From DT-110 sp964342305 (GTDB lineage Bacteria > Bacteroidota > Bacteroidia > Chitinophagales > Saprospiraceae), in contig CAYFGK010000011.1 in assembly GCA_964342305.1 (NCBI GenBank), positions 17,726 through 81,725 on the forward strand: DNA of 64,000 nt. Reading direction: 5' to 3'. A program made the position numbers and the translations under genes. The notes beneath the pieces were generated by a model. That model was given only the letters and a program-made list of their open reading frames with translations, had not been told where the DNA came from and ran no database searches. Each line of letters starts with the position of its first letter. Positions within the stretch are counted from its first letter, which is position 1. Below are positions 43,757-52,376 of this stretch, piece after piece.

Positions 43757-44659
43757 ATGCTCTGGGGTATCGACCTGGGAGGAACAAAAATTGAAGGTGT
43801 CGTACTAAAAAGTGCGGCCCAGCCTGACGTACTCGCCCGTCTGCGCGTCAACACCGAAGCCGATCAAGGCTACGAACACGTCATTCAGCGAGTTGGTCAT
43901 TTGATCGATCTTTTGAAAAAGGAAACCGGAACCACTCCGCACACAATCGGAATGGGTACCCCGGGGGCTATTGATCCGCCAACCGGGTTGCTCAAGAACA
44001 GCAATTCCATTGTACTCAACCACAAACCATTCCATAAAGATCTGGAGAAAAACCTGGGATATTCTTTTATTCTGGCCAATGATGCCAATTGTTTTGCAAT
44101 GGCGGAAACACGAATGGGTATTGTTCCGGATCACGTGGAAAACCCACGCCTCACCTTTGGTGTCATCATGGGCACCGGCGTTGGCGGAGGTATCGTGATC
44201 AATGGTCAGGTGCACGGCGGCTTGCAGGGAATCGGTGGTGAATGGGGGCATTCTTTTCTCGATGAGAGTGGAGCCGAATGCTACTGCGGTAATAAAGGGT
44301 GTGTGGAGACCATCATCTCCGGACCTTTTTTGCAGCGGTATTACCACAGCCTGAGTGGCACGGAACGCAAATTAAAAGACATTGTCCAACGCCACCGTGA
44401 CGGGGTCGACCCTCACGCTTCGGCAACTATGGAACGACTACTTCATTTCTTTGGAAAGGGCATTGCCAATTTGGTCAATATTCTCGACCCCGATGCCATC
44501 ATTATTGGTGGTGGTGTAGGCAATATTGAGGAGCTTTATACCGAAGGAGTGGAAAGGGTCAAATCCTTTGTATTCAATCCGCGATTGGATACGCCGATTC
44601 TGCGCCCAAAACTGGGCGATAGTGCGGGCGTTTTCGGCGCAGCATTCCTCACAGCCTAG
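43757..44659 (+). CDS. ROK family sugar kinase
   Basis: 300-residue cytosolic kinase. GIDLGGTKIEGVVL is the ATP phosphate motif, ANDANCFAMAE the catalytic Asp region, GTGVGGGIVINGQVHGG the second phosphate loop, and CYCGNKGCVE with the GGEWGH His forms the ROK zinc site. No HTH domain, so it is a kinase and not a repressor. Glucose, fructose or N-acetylmannosamine are all possible substrates; no sugar operon is next to it. Confidence 0.94.
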   Translation: MLWGIDLGGTKIEGVVLKSAAQPDVLARLRVNTEADQGYEHVIQRVGHLIDLLKKETGTTPHTIGMGTPGAIDPPTGLLKNSNSIVLNHKPFHKDLEKNLGYSFILANDANCFAMAETRMGIVPDHVENPRLTFGVIMGTGVGGGIVINGQVHGGLQGIGGEWGHSFLDESGAECYCGNKGCVETIISGPFLQRYYHSLSGTERKLKDIVQRHRDGVDPHASATMERLLHFFGKGIANLVNILDPDAIIIGGGVGNIEELYTEGVERVKSFVFNPRLDTPILRPKLGDSAGVFGAAFLTA

Positions 44660-44664
44660 TTTTT

Positions 44665-45004
44665 TGACACCCAACAAACCTCATGCTTAGACATCCATTG
44701 TCTGTTGGTAGACGAATCCTCGTATTTCGGCATTATTTTCTAAACCCAATCGTGCAACTACTTATATTGGCAGGTGTCATTGTTGATGAAAGCTTCATTT
44801 CATACGAAATATGCCCGAAAAACTACTTATTGTAGGATGTACACAAAACAAAAGAGGAGGAAAGCAAGTTAAAAGGGTAAGATTTTTCGAAAGCTAGCGA
44901 GTTGTTCGGGACAGAACAACTCCTCCACATAGCTCAAAAAAGTTTTTTCATACTAATCCATTTTTAGTGGTTGCCGTGCGTGTTACGTGCGGCAACTTTT
45001 TTTT
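44665..45004 (+). ncRNA. possible structured RNA ending at an orphan terminator
   Basis: A strong terminator at 44970-45004 lies about 310 bp beyond the ROK stop, too far for a normal 3' end. Between them no ORF is credible, but pairing elements occur: GAGTTGTTC / GAACAACTC (44899-44922), and TGACACC near 44666 complementary to GGTGTCA near 44773. A small RNA or a long 3' UTR would explain this. No known RNA family was recognised. Confidence 0.25.
44970..45004 (+). terminator. Rho-independent terminator
   Basis: GTTGCCG / CGGCAAC stem (extended inside by weaker pairs, loop about 5 nt) followed directly by eight T. Confidence 0.8.
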
Positions 45005-45150
45005 GGTAGTCCAACAAGGTCCCGCCTACCAAAAAAGGGAGTTTCTAAGGGCTCACTAGTTCCTTACGTAACTCCCGTGTAAACCCAATGTATAACTTTT
45101 CTCAATTCTAAAAAAATCATATCCCCCACTGGCCATTTTGTTACAAATAA

Positions 45151-45186
45151 AAACCGGCTGTTTTACGATCGTAAAACAGCCGGTTT
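45151..45186. terminator. 36-bp perfect palindrome
   Basis: AAACCGGCTGTTTTACGA and its exact complement, centred on GATC. It lies 26 bp past the stop of the minus-strand fusion gene (45212) and acts as a terminator candidate; TTTATTTG follows on that strand. Confidence 0.75.
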
Positions 45187-45211
45187 GGCGTAAATGGGGA
45201 ACCGGAATATT

Positions 45212-48200
45212 TTACCAGCCGGGGACAATATTGACCCCAAACGTAAAGGGAATATCGGTACCCAACGGTTTGGCGTAATATGGTTCCACGATCAGGGCTC
45301 CAAAAACATTTGCCCGAAGCGAAACACCCGCCGTGAGAACGGGCTTGGCATCTGAAAATCCAGAAAGATTGTTGTCGGTATCGAATTGCTCAAAATCATT
45401 CCACACCAATCCGCCATCCACAAAGAAGTTCAGATCAGAAAACAAAAACCCGGATTTGATCAGGGCCAACTGCTTGGGCCCCGAGAAGGGAATCCGGATC
45501 TCCAGATTGGAAATGAACATTTTGGAACCGAACAAATTGTCGTCGGTAATTTCACCAGTAACCTGCAAATCTTCTCGTGCCTGCGCTCCCAGTCCGCGGA
45601 CGAACCAGGGACTACCTACGTAATACGGGAAAAATACATCGGCATCTTCACCGTACCGGCCCAGGTGCATGGCCCGGAAAGCAAACCCAATTGGTTTATA
45701 GAAGCGGTAGATACGGTAGTCGAGATACGGACTGGTATAATTGAATTCACCAAAGTACTGGCGGGCCCCGAAACGGAATCGCTGACCGTTCAGTGGTGCG
45801 GTCATACCAAAGGAGGAATTATCGCCGACAAAAGCAGCGCCAACGCTACCCAATGCGAATCCCTGGGCGTAAATATCGTTGGGGTTATTGTTCTCTACCC
45901 GGTCACGTTCCTGGAATGCCAGACCTCCGAAACTATTGTAATAATTGGAGAAAAGGGTCGTCGATGAACTGTAGTAGGACAGATCAACGTCGGCTTCCAC
46001 CCGCAGGGTTGTTGAAAATGGATACTGCGTAAAGAGCGATACCTTATCTTCAAAAATGCGGTTAACCGCAAAATCCCATCGCTCGTAAAGACCCAGGCCA
46101 CCACAGTCTTCGCAGGGTAGTGTGTCGAGGCCCGCAAAGCCACCGCCAGTCTGGCGGAAGGGAATATGCGACAGGGAAGCACCCCAGTTTAACTGGCGCT
46201 TGCGGTTGATATAAGCTACTGACCCACCAAAATCCTGAATTTCACCGTTAAGTGCGGCACTGATGTAAAATTGGTTATTACCAAGAATATCACTGAAGAG
46301 AAGGTCCACCGCACCGGCCGCACCCGTGGTTGTACCAAAAGTATTCGACGTTCCTACCCCTACACCGGCTCCACCACCGACATAGTCGAGCTGGAACTTA
46401 CTCTTAAACGGAATTTCTTCCATCTTACCGGAAGCGAGGTTTCCGTACTGATCCTGTGATCGCACGAAGCGATCCACCAGGCTCTCCATCTCGTCGTTGG
46501 GTCGTGGCAGAAAAGCGGCCTCATAGGTCACTTCATTCGGATCCACCTCCTCCTGCAACAGATCTTCGTGGCGGGCGCGGAAAATGCTGTAGCTCCGCTT
46601 ATTATAATGGGTATACAGAATACGGTCCCGGCGCCGGTCGATACTGATTGCCGGAGAGTAGTGCGAAATACCGCTAATACCCGTCGCTATATCCGTCAGT
46701 TGATAAACCTTCTTACTACTCGTCTCAAAACGATACATATTCCGGTAACCATCGCGGTTCGATAGAAATACAATATCTCCATTCTCGTCGACCAGGGGAT
46801 TCAGGTTATCTGCTCCGGGGAAAACGTCGATCAGCTCAACTGACTGCGTCAATATATCCATCTTGGCCAGGTTGAACGTCAGGCGCCCATAAGTACGGCC
46901 CCGCGACATTGCCAGCTGGTCGGAGGCATATACGATGTACGAACCATCGGGTGACCAACTCGGGTGTAGCTCCGAATTTTTGTCGTTGGTAAGCTGAGTA
47001 ACATCCTTGGTCTTCAGATTGTAGAGGTACAGATCCGTTTGTCCCTCCTTCTGGCCGGACAGTACGATGTTATCACCATCGGGTGACCAACTGGGGTTAG
47101 CGAATGCCGGCACCCCGTCGAGAAAGATCTCTTCCTCCGTTTTTCCATTCTCCACATTCTTGATGAGGAGTACGTTCGATCCCTTTTTGAAACCGACAAA
47201 AGCAACACGCTTACTATCCGGTGACCAGGTTCCTGATGATTCAATAAAGTTGAAATCATCCACATTACCTTCACGAGTTGAACTGGCCAGTGTTTTCAGG
47301 ATCTCCCCGGAATTCACGTCCGCCAGAAAAACATCCGTTGAGAAGAGGTTTTTTTCCGAGAGGAAAATCACGTAGCGACCGTTCGGACTGATCGATGGCG
47401 AAATATTCATACGTCCACCGTCTTTTTCATTGATAATGGACCGACCGACAATGCCTTCATCCATATCTTCAACGAAAGGTGTGAAGGTCTCCTTCAGTGA
47501 CCGTTCCCAGCGTGCCGATAACGAATCGATTGGCAAGCCCAGCTCCGTGATACAAGCCTGTTCGACACCAAATTTGGCCACTGCTTTAAAGAACGGCTGG
47601 ATCTTACCGTCACCTACCAGCCCGGTAAAGAAGCTCCAGAAGGCATGACCGTAGCGATAGGGAAAGTAGGTCGGGTTATTCATATCCTCCAGGGAAGGCA
47701 CATCCTCGTTGAGTACCGCGTCGCGCATCCACATGGCTGTGTGCGGATCCACACTACCGATCGACATATACTCGGCCATCCCTTCCACGATCCACAGAGG
47801 GAGATTACCCAAATTCTGGAGGCTGGTCGAATCACCGTTGATCACCGTATTGAATTGGTAGGCGTGGACCATCTCGTGGCCGAGCACCTGAACAGTTTGT
47901 TGGTTCGACATGGCCACCGGCATGATCACACGGTTTTTAAAGGCCTCAGTTACACCACCGGTACCAATACCTACGGCGCCGGAGATGGTGTTCGTTTGCT
48001 GGAAATCAGCAAAGTTGTTGTAAAAGATGAGGGGGTTCTTCTGCATAATAGTATCACGCAGGGTAGCCCGGTGCATCTGGTACCACATTTCCGAGTAAGA
48101 TGCGAGGTCTTCCAGCACCTGCTCGTTCTTGGTGTAGGAATAGATTTCGAGGTTGGGCGTTTGCGTAACATCAAAATCAAAGGTCTCGTAATTGACCTTA

Positions 48201-48298
48201 TTGCGGCCAAAGGCCTGAGCTGACAGCTGTGCGGGTAAGAGAGCCAGACACGCACCCAGGATCAGCAAGAAACGATTGGTTCTTATCATGGTTTGCAT
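45212..48298 (-). CDS. metalloprotease-like/TolB propeller/outer-membrane barrel fusion
   Basis: About 1028 residues from ATG 48298 (a GTG at 48322 is possible); signal peptide ends in LPAQLSA|Q. Residues ~50-290 hold a gluzincin-like zinc site HEMVHAYQ (His141, Glu142, His145) with the third ligand probably in VEGMAEY (172/176). Residues ~300-620 are TolB/PD40 blades (NPSWSPDGDNIVLSGQ, HPSWSPDGSYIVYASD). Residues ~660-1028 look like a 16-strand surface-antigen (Omp85/BamA-like) barrel: NLEIRIPFSGPKQLALIK, FFVDGGLVWNDF, VSLRANVFGALIVEPYYAKP. The model is a protease and propeller hung in the periplasm from an outer-membrane pore. Function unknown. Confidence 0.82.
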   Translation of the reverse strand: MQTMIRTNRFLLILGACLALLPAQLSAQAFGRNKVNYETFDFDVTQTPNLEIYSYTKNEQVLEDLASYSEMWYQMHRATLRDTIMQKNPLIFYNNFADFQQTNTISGAVGIGTGGVTEAFKNRVIMPVAMSNQQTVQVLGHEMVHAYQFNTVINGDSTSLQNLGNLPLWIVEGMAEYMSIGSVDPHTAMWMRDAVLNEDVPSLEDMNNPTYFPYRYGHAFWSFFTGLVGDGKIQPFFKAVAKFGVEQACITELGLPIDSLSARWERSLKETFTPFVEDMDEGIVGRSIINEKDGGRMNISPSISPNGRYVIFLSEKNLFSTDVFLADVNSGEILKTLASSTREGNVDDFNFIESSGTWSPDSKRVAFVGFKKGSNVLLIKNVENGKTEEEIFLDGVPAFANPSWSPDGDNIVLSGQKEGQTDLYLYNLKTKDVTQLTNDKNSELHPSWSPDGSYIVYASDQLAMSRGRTYGRLTFNLAKMDILTQSVELIDVFPGADNLNPLVDENGDIVFLSNRDGYRNMYRFETSSKKVYQLTDIATGISGISHYSPAISIDRRRDRILYTHYNKRSYSIFRARHEDLLQEEVDPNEVTYEAAFLPRPNDEMESLVDRFVRSQDQYGNLASGKMEEIPFKSKFQLDYVGGGAGVGVGTSNTFGTTTGAAGAVDLLFSDILGNNQFYISAALNGEIQDFGGSVAYINRKRQLNWGASLSHIPFRQTGGGFAGLDTLPCEDCGGLGLYERWDFAVNRIFEDKVSLFTQYPFSTTLRVEADVDLSYYSSSTTLFSNYYNSFGGLAFQERDRVENNNPNDIYAQGFALGSVGAAFVGDNSSFGMTAPLNGQRFRFGARQYFGEFNYTSPYLDYRIYRFYKPIGFAFRAMHLGRYGEDADVFFPYYVGSPWFVRGLGAQAREDLQVTGEITDDNLFGSKMFISNLEIRIPFSGPKQLALIKSGFLFSDLNFFVDGGLVWNDFEQFDTDNNLSGFSDAKPVLTAGVSLRANVFGALIVEPYYAKPLGTDIPFTFGVNIVPGW

Positions 48299-48347
48299 AG
48301 TATGTACTTGAATAGATAGCACTCGGCCCGAATTGTTTCAACAATAT

Positions 48348-48363
48348 GGCTTTCGCCAAAAAA
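48348..48363 (-). repeat. T-tract mini-hairpin motif (GGC-GAAA-GCC)
   Basis: Minus strand reads TTTTTTGGCGAAAGCC. It lies upstream of the fusion gene in the divergent promoter region (48299-48535). Confidence 0.75.
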
Positions 48364-48535
48364 GATACAACTAATCAGATTTCTTCGGACCAGAATTTAA
48401 TATGTTCACGTTCATCCTCTTAACACTTTGACCGACCTGCTAGTATGGGTTGCCTGCGAAAAGAGGCGTTAAAATTGTCTTAAACGGCCGGGGTACGTAA
48501 GTTTACCGACATTAACATATAATGTTCTAAAAGCT

Positions 48536-50305
48536 ATGACTCCAATTTGTTGTTTCAGGTTCACTGCGTTCGTTCTTTTCATACTGATTTCCGGCGGTCT
48601 ATCCGCCCAAAATGAGTGGGAAACACCCTTTGAGAAAACGCCAAACACCTCCTCGTCTTACAGTGAGACGATAGATTATTACAAACGGTTGGCGGCGGCC
48701 TACCCTTCTGTTTTTTCCCTCGAAGCGCACGGCGACACGGATGCGGGTCACCCCCTCCACCTGGCCATCTTTTCGGCCGACGGCCAATTCTCACCGGTTT
48801 CGGCCCGGAACAGTGACAAGGTCATCGTCTTTATCAATAACGCTATTCACCCCGGCGAACCCTGTGGAGTGGATGCCAGCATGCTATTCTTCCGGGACCT
48901 GCTGCAAGATCCCGACCAGCAGGAAAAACTCAGGGATGTCATCATCGTTGCCATCCCCTTTTACAATGTTGGCGGAGGCCTGAATCGCGGCGGCTACAGC
49001 CGCGCTAACCAGAACGGACCGGTCATGCACGGCTTTCGCGGCAATGCCCGAAACCTGGACCTAAACCGGGATTTCATCAAAGCCGACTCCCGTAATGCCC
49101 AGACCTTTAATCAGGTGTACAGTCAATGGAAACCGCATATTTTCGTAGATAACCACACCTCTAACGGAGCCGATTACCAGTACGTACTTACCCTTATCCC
49201 CACCCAGCACAATAAACTGGGTGGTCCGCTGGCCAAACTGCTGCAGGATGATATGCTGCCCTACCTATTCGCCAAAATGGCGGCTACTCCTTATGAGATG
49301 ACACCCTACGTGTATGTACGCAATACACCCGAAGACGGAATTGCCGGATTTCTGGATCTGCCCCGCTATTCCTCGGGCTATGCGGCCCTGCACCACGCAC
49401 TCTCGTTCATGCCCGAGACGCATATGTTCAAACCGTTTGAGGATCGGGTAAAGAGCGTTTATCACTTCATGCATTCCGTAGCCGACTATGCCGTAGACGC
49501 CAGGAACGACATCCTCACGGCGCGCCGCGAATCCGAAATGCAGACCGCCACCCAAACCAGCTTTGACTTGAACTGGCAAATCGATCGCAGTAAGTCTGAC
49601 ACCATTATGTTTAAGGGGTATTCCGCCAAAAATAAACCCAGTGATGTTACCGGTCTCGAACGCATGTACTACGACCATAATGATCCATGGGAAAAACCCG
49701 TGCCCCACTTCAACTACTACCGTGCCACTCTGAACGTGGAAGCTCCCGAGGCCTATATTCTGCCCTACGCCTACGGCGAGGTAGCTGACCGCCTGCGCTG
49801 GAATGGCGTTCGCATGTACCAACTAACCGCCGACACGGAGGTCGAAGTGGAGACTTATCGCATTGAAGATTTCCGGACACAGGATGCCTACGAGGGTCAT
49901 TATTTGCACAACCGGGTGGAGGTAAGTCGCGACACCCAGACGCTCCTTTTTCACCGGGGCGACTACGTAATCCCGGTCGATCAGGCGGCTAATCGCTACA
50001 TCGTGGAAACCCTGGAACCCCAGGCACCGGATTCCTGGTTCGCCTGGAATTTCTTCGATGGTATTCTGCAACAGAAGGAATACTTCAGCAGCTACGTTTT
50101 CGAAGACTACGCCGCCGAGTATCTGGAGGAGCATCCCGAATTACGGGAAAAGCTGGAAGCACGTAAAGCCGAGGATGCCGACTTTGCTGCATCGGGCAGG
50201 GCTCAGTTAGACTTTATTTATCGTAATTCGCCCTACTACGAGCCTACGCACCGCCGCTATCCGGTAGGACGGCTATTGCGCCCCACTGCTTTGCCCCTCC
50301 GCTAA
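48536..50305 (+). CDS. secreted M14 family zinc carboxypeptidase
   Basis: 589 residues with a signal peptide (FVLFILISGGLSA|Q). Zinc ligands are visible: His105 and Glu108 in NNAIHPGEPCGVDA and His207 in VDNHTSNGADY, with the family's NLDLNRDF segment at 173-180. The ~300-residue C-terminal part is beta-rich and unassigned. It removes C-terminal residues from peptides outside the cytoplasm. The last 33 bp overlap the convergent glycosyltransferase gene. Confidence 0.92.
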   Translation: MTPICCFRFTAFVLFILISGGLSAQNEWETPFEKTPNTSSSYSETIDYYKRLAAAYPSVFSLEAHGDTDAGHPLHLAIFSADGQFSPVSARNSDKVIVFINNAIHPGEPCGVDASMLFFRDLLQDPDQQEKLRDVIIVAIPFYNVGGGLNRGGYSRANQNGPVMHGFRGNARNLDLNRDFIKADSRNAQTFNQVYSQWKPHIFVDNHTSNGADYQYVLTLIPTQHNKLGGPLAKLLQDDMLPYLFAKMAATPYEMTPYVYVRNTPEDGIAGFLDLPRYSSGYAALHHALSFMPETHMFKPFEDRVKSVYHFMHSVADYAVDARNDILTARRESEMQTATQTSFDLNWQIDRSKSDTIMFKGYSAKNKPSDVTGLERMYYDHNDPWEKPVPHFNYYRATLNVEAPEAYILPYAYGEVADRLRWNGVRMYQLTADTEVEVETYRIEDFRTQDAYEGHYLHNRVEVSRDTQTLLFHRGDYVIPVDQAANRYIVETLEPQAPDSWFAWNFFDGILQQKEYFSSYVFEDYAAEYLEEHPELREKLEARKAEDADFAASGRAQLDFIYRNSPYYEPTHRRYPVGRLLRPTALPLR

Positions 50306-52345
50306 GGGGGCTACGGTAATCTCGACATCGTCGAGCCAGATGCGATCCCGGTCCGGATTCCAGAGGTATACCTTCAGGCTGGCTTCCGGCGGGATGCTAT
50401 CCGGTAATTGGATGATGGTGCTCACCTGGAAGGGAGTCCATTTTTCGTAGACCCGAAAAAAGGAGGTCACATTAGCACCTTCCCAGAATAAGGACTGCCC
50501 GGCGCCCTCAACGGCTACAACCCATTGGGCGTAGGTCAGGTCGGAGATTCGTCCGTAAGCCTTGCTGCGTACGGCCATTTTTTTTGCTTCCGCAAAAGGC
50601 AAAGCCGACCAGGGTATCGCCAAAGTAGCGGAGAACTCGCCAACCCGTTCGCTGACGTCACCGGTATGGGCTACGGTGGTATCAAAGCGATCGGGATTCG
50701 TATTCCAGAAGCGGGCCGTGTCCCGTTCAAAGTCGAACGAAAAACGGGCTCCGGCATCCCACCGGGGTACCCATTCGGGTGTATCGTCAATGGCGAAGAG
50801 GGATAAAAGCAAGGAAGGGTGTCGCCAGGTTTCTTCGCTTTTACGAGCTGCATCACGCAACCAAAGCGGCCAGTTCGATTCATCGGAACCGGTCAGGTAT
50901 TGGGTATGGTCATTGAGGTACAGCCAGACCCTGCCGGAAGGAGGTGGCAGCGAATCCGGCAGTTCGCGCAGGGCGTATACCAGGGTATCCAGCCGGGGAT
51001 CAAAAGATTCGTAATAGCGGATCAATCGCCGCTGCACCGCATCGGTGTATACCACTCCCGAATCCAGTAAAGGTTTTACCTCTTTTTGGTAGGCAGCAGC
51101 TTGTTGTCGGTATCGCACCGATTGGTGGTATTGGAGGCGGGGAATCAGTGCCGCCAATCCAAGTAAGATCGTTCCCGCCAGCACCAGGTTCTTTCCTCTT
51201 TTTGGGGACACCCAAAAGGGAAGTGCACCCCATAACAGAGCCACGCCAATGAGGCAACCAGCGTACCAACTATTGTACTCCAGCCACTGTTGACCGGCTA
51301 TCAGTAACAGCAAGAGCAATAGGGCCCGGCTAATCTTTTTTTGCCGAAAGGCAGCCTCCAACACCAGTCCCCCGGAAACAGCCCCGACCGGGATCAGGTA
51401 CAGATAATGCCGTGGATCCAGACACATGGGCACGTACGCATCCGGCGAAATGGTCATAAAATTGGCGGCCAGCAACAACCCGAGTGCCGACCCGTGCCAG
51501 AAACGATGCGGACGATCAAAGATAGTTCCCACCAGCCCCAGGGCCAAAAAGGGAGCAAACCCCTCGCGCAGGACCAGGGACCAGAAATCAAACAGCAGGC
51601 GATCGCGTAATACCGCCCAGGGTTGCTGATCGTAGCTGCAGGCGTTGAGGTAACTGTTGTCGGCAATGGCCGAAAACCGGATGAGGGGATCCCCCAGCCA
51701 AAGCCAGCAAAGCAACAGGTAACAACCCGCAAAAATAACGCCCGCCCCAATAGCGGATCCCCAAAAAACGATTGCCCGACGCATGAGCAAATCACGAACC
51801 ACGACTACCAACAGTACCGGGGCCACCAGGATGATGGTTCCCTTGCTGAGAAATCCCAAAATCATCCCCATGGCAAGTAGCAATCCGTTCCGGTATGGGT
51901 GCTGACCGGAACGTCCCCGAAACAAAGCGTACCAGGCCAGGGTTACCGAGGCAGCCAGATAGATGTCGGGCATCAGCTTGTCGGCGTAAAAGAGCAACCA
52001 GGGGGCAGTAACGCAGAGCACCAAAGCAATAGCGATCACCCATTCTCCCAGGGCAGAACGCAAGCGGTACACTACGAATAGCAGACTGCTGGTAACGAAT
52101 AAGGCGGGAAGGGCCGAACTCCAGTCGTGGATGCCGAAGAGTGCGTAGGAAAGGGTGGTAAGCCCCAAAAGGGTCCAGCGATAGCTGTAGTGGTCGGAAG
52201 CATCGTAGGCACCGGTCAGCCAGCCGTGGGCCAGTTCGGCGTAGTGAAGATCATCAAAACCATAGTGCCCGAAGTAGAAGCCCGCAAAGTGGACGACCAG
52301 GAACAAAATACCGCCGATAAAGACCAGGGTGGATAACTTGGGCAC
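50273..52345 (-). CDS. GT39/ArnT-like membrane glycosyltransferase with C-terminal beta domain
   Basis: 690 residues. About eleven membrane segments in the first ~430 residues form a GT-C fold; GFDDLHYAELAHGWL carries the Asp31/Asp32 pair expected after the first membrane helix for lipid-phosphate-sugar-dependent transfer. LLFYADKLMPDIYLAASVTL and ILGFLSKGTIILVAPVLL are typical of PMT/ArnT-like proteins. Residues ~550-680 form a jelly-roll-like domain (MAVRSKAYGRISDL, IIQLPDSIPPEASLKVYLWN, IWLDDVEITV) that may bind the acceptor. It overlaps the M14 gene tail to tail by 33 bp. Acceptor unknown. Confidence 0.82.
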   Translation of the reverse strand: MPKLSTLVFIGGILFLVVHFAGFYFGHYGFDDLHYAELAHGWLTGAYDASDHYSYRWTLLGLTTLSYALFGIHDWSSALPALFVTSSLLFVVYRLRSALGEWVIAIALVLCVTAPWLLFYADKLMPDIYLAASVTLAWYALFRGRSGQHPYRNGLLLAMGMILGFLSKGTIILVAPVLLVVVVRDLLMRRAIVFWGSAIGAGVIFAGCYLLLCWLWLGDPLIRFSAIADNSYLNACSYDQQPWAVLRDRLLFDFWSLVLREGFAPFLALGLVGTIFDRPHRFWHGSALGLLLAANFMTISPDAYVPMCLDPRHYLYLIPVGAVSGGLVLEAAFRQKKISRALLLLLLLIAGQQWLEYNSWYAGCLIGVALLWGALPFWVSPKRGKNLVLAGTILLGLAALIPRLQYHQSVRYRQQAAAYQKEVKPLLDSGVVYTDAVQRRLIRYYESFDPRLDTLVYALRELPDSLPPPSGRVWLYLNDHTQYLTGSDESNWPLWLRDAARKSEETWRHPSLLLSLFAIDDTPEWVPRWDAGARFSFDFERDTARFWNTNPDRFDTTVAHTGDVSERVGEFSATLAIPWSALPFAEAKKMAVRSKAYGRISDLTYAQWVVAVEGAGQSLFWEGANVTSFFRVYEKWTPFQVSTIIQLPDSIPPEASLKVYLWNPDRDRIWLDDVEITVAPLAEGQSSGAQ

Positions 52346-52376
52346 TGTTTTTACCGGTAAGATAGCTAACCAGTTA

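Noticed and set aside
44850..44900. RNase P RNA signature (GAGGAAAG) in the 44.7-45.0 kb region
   Set aside because: Only the short GAGGAAAG word matches; the rest of the conserved core is absent.
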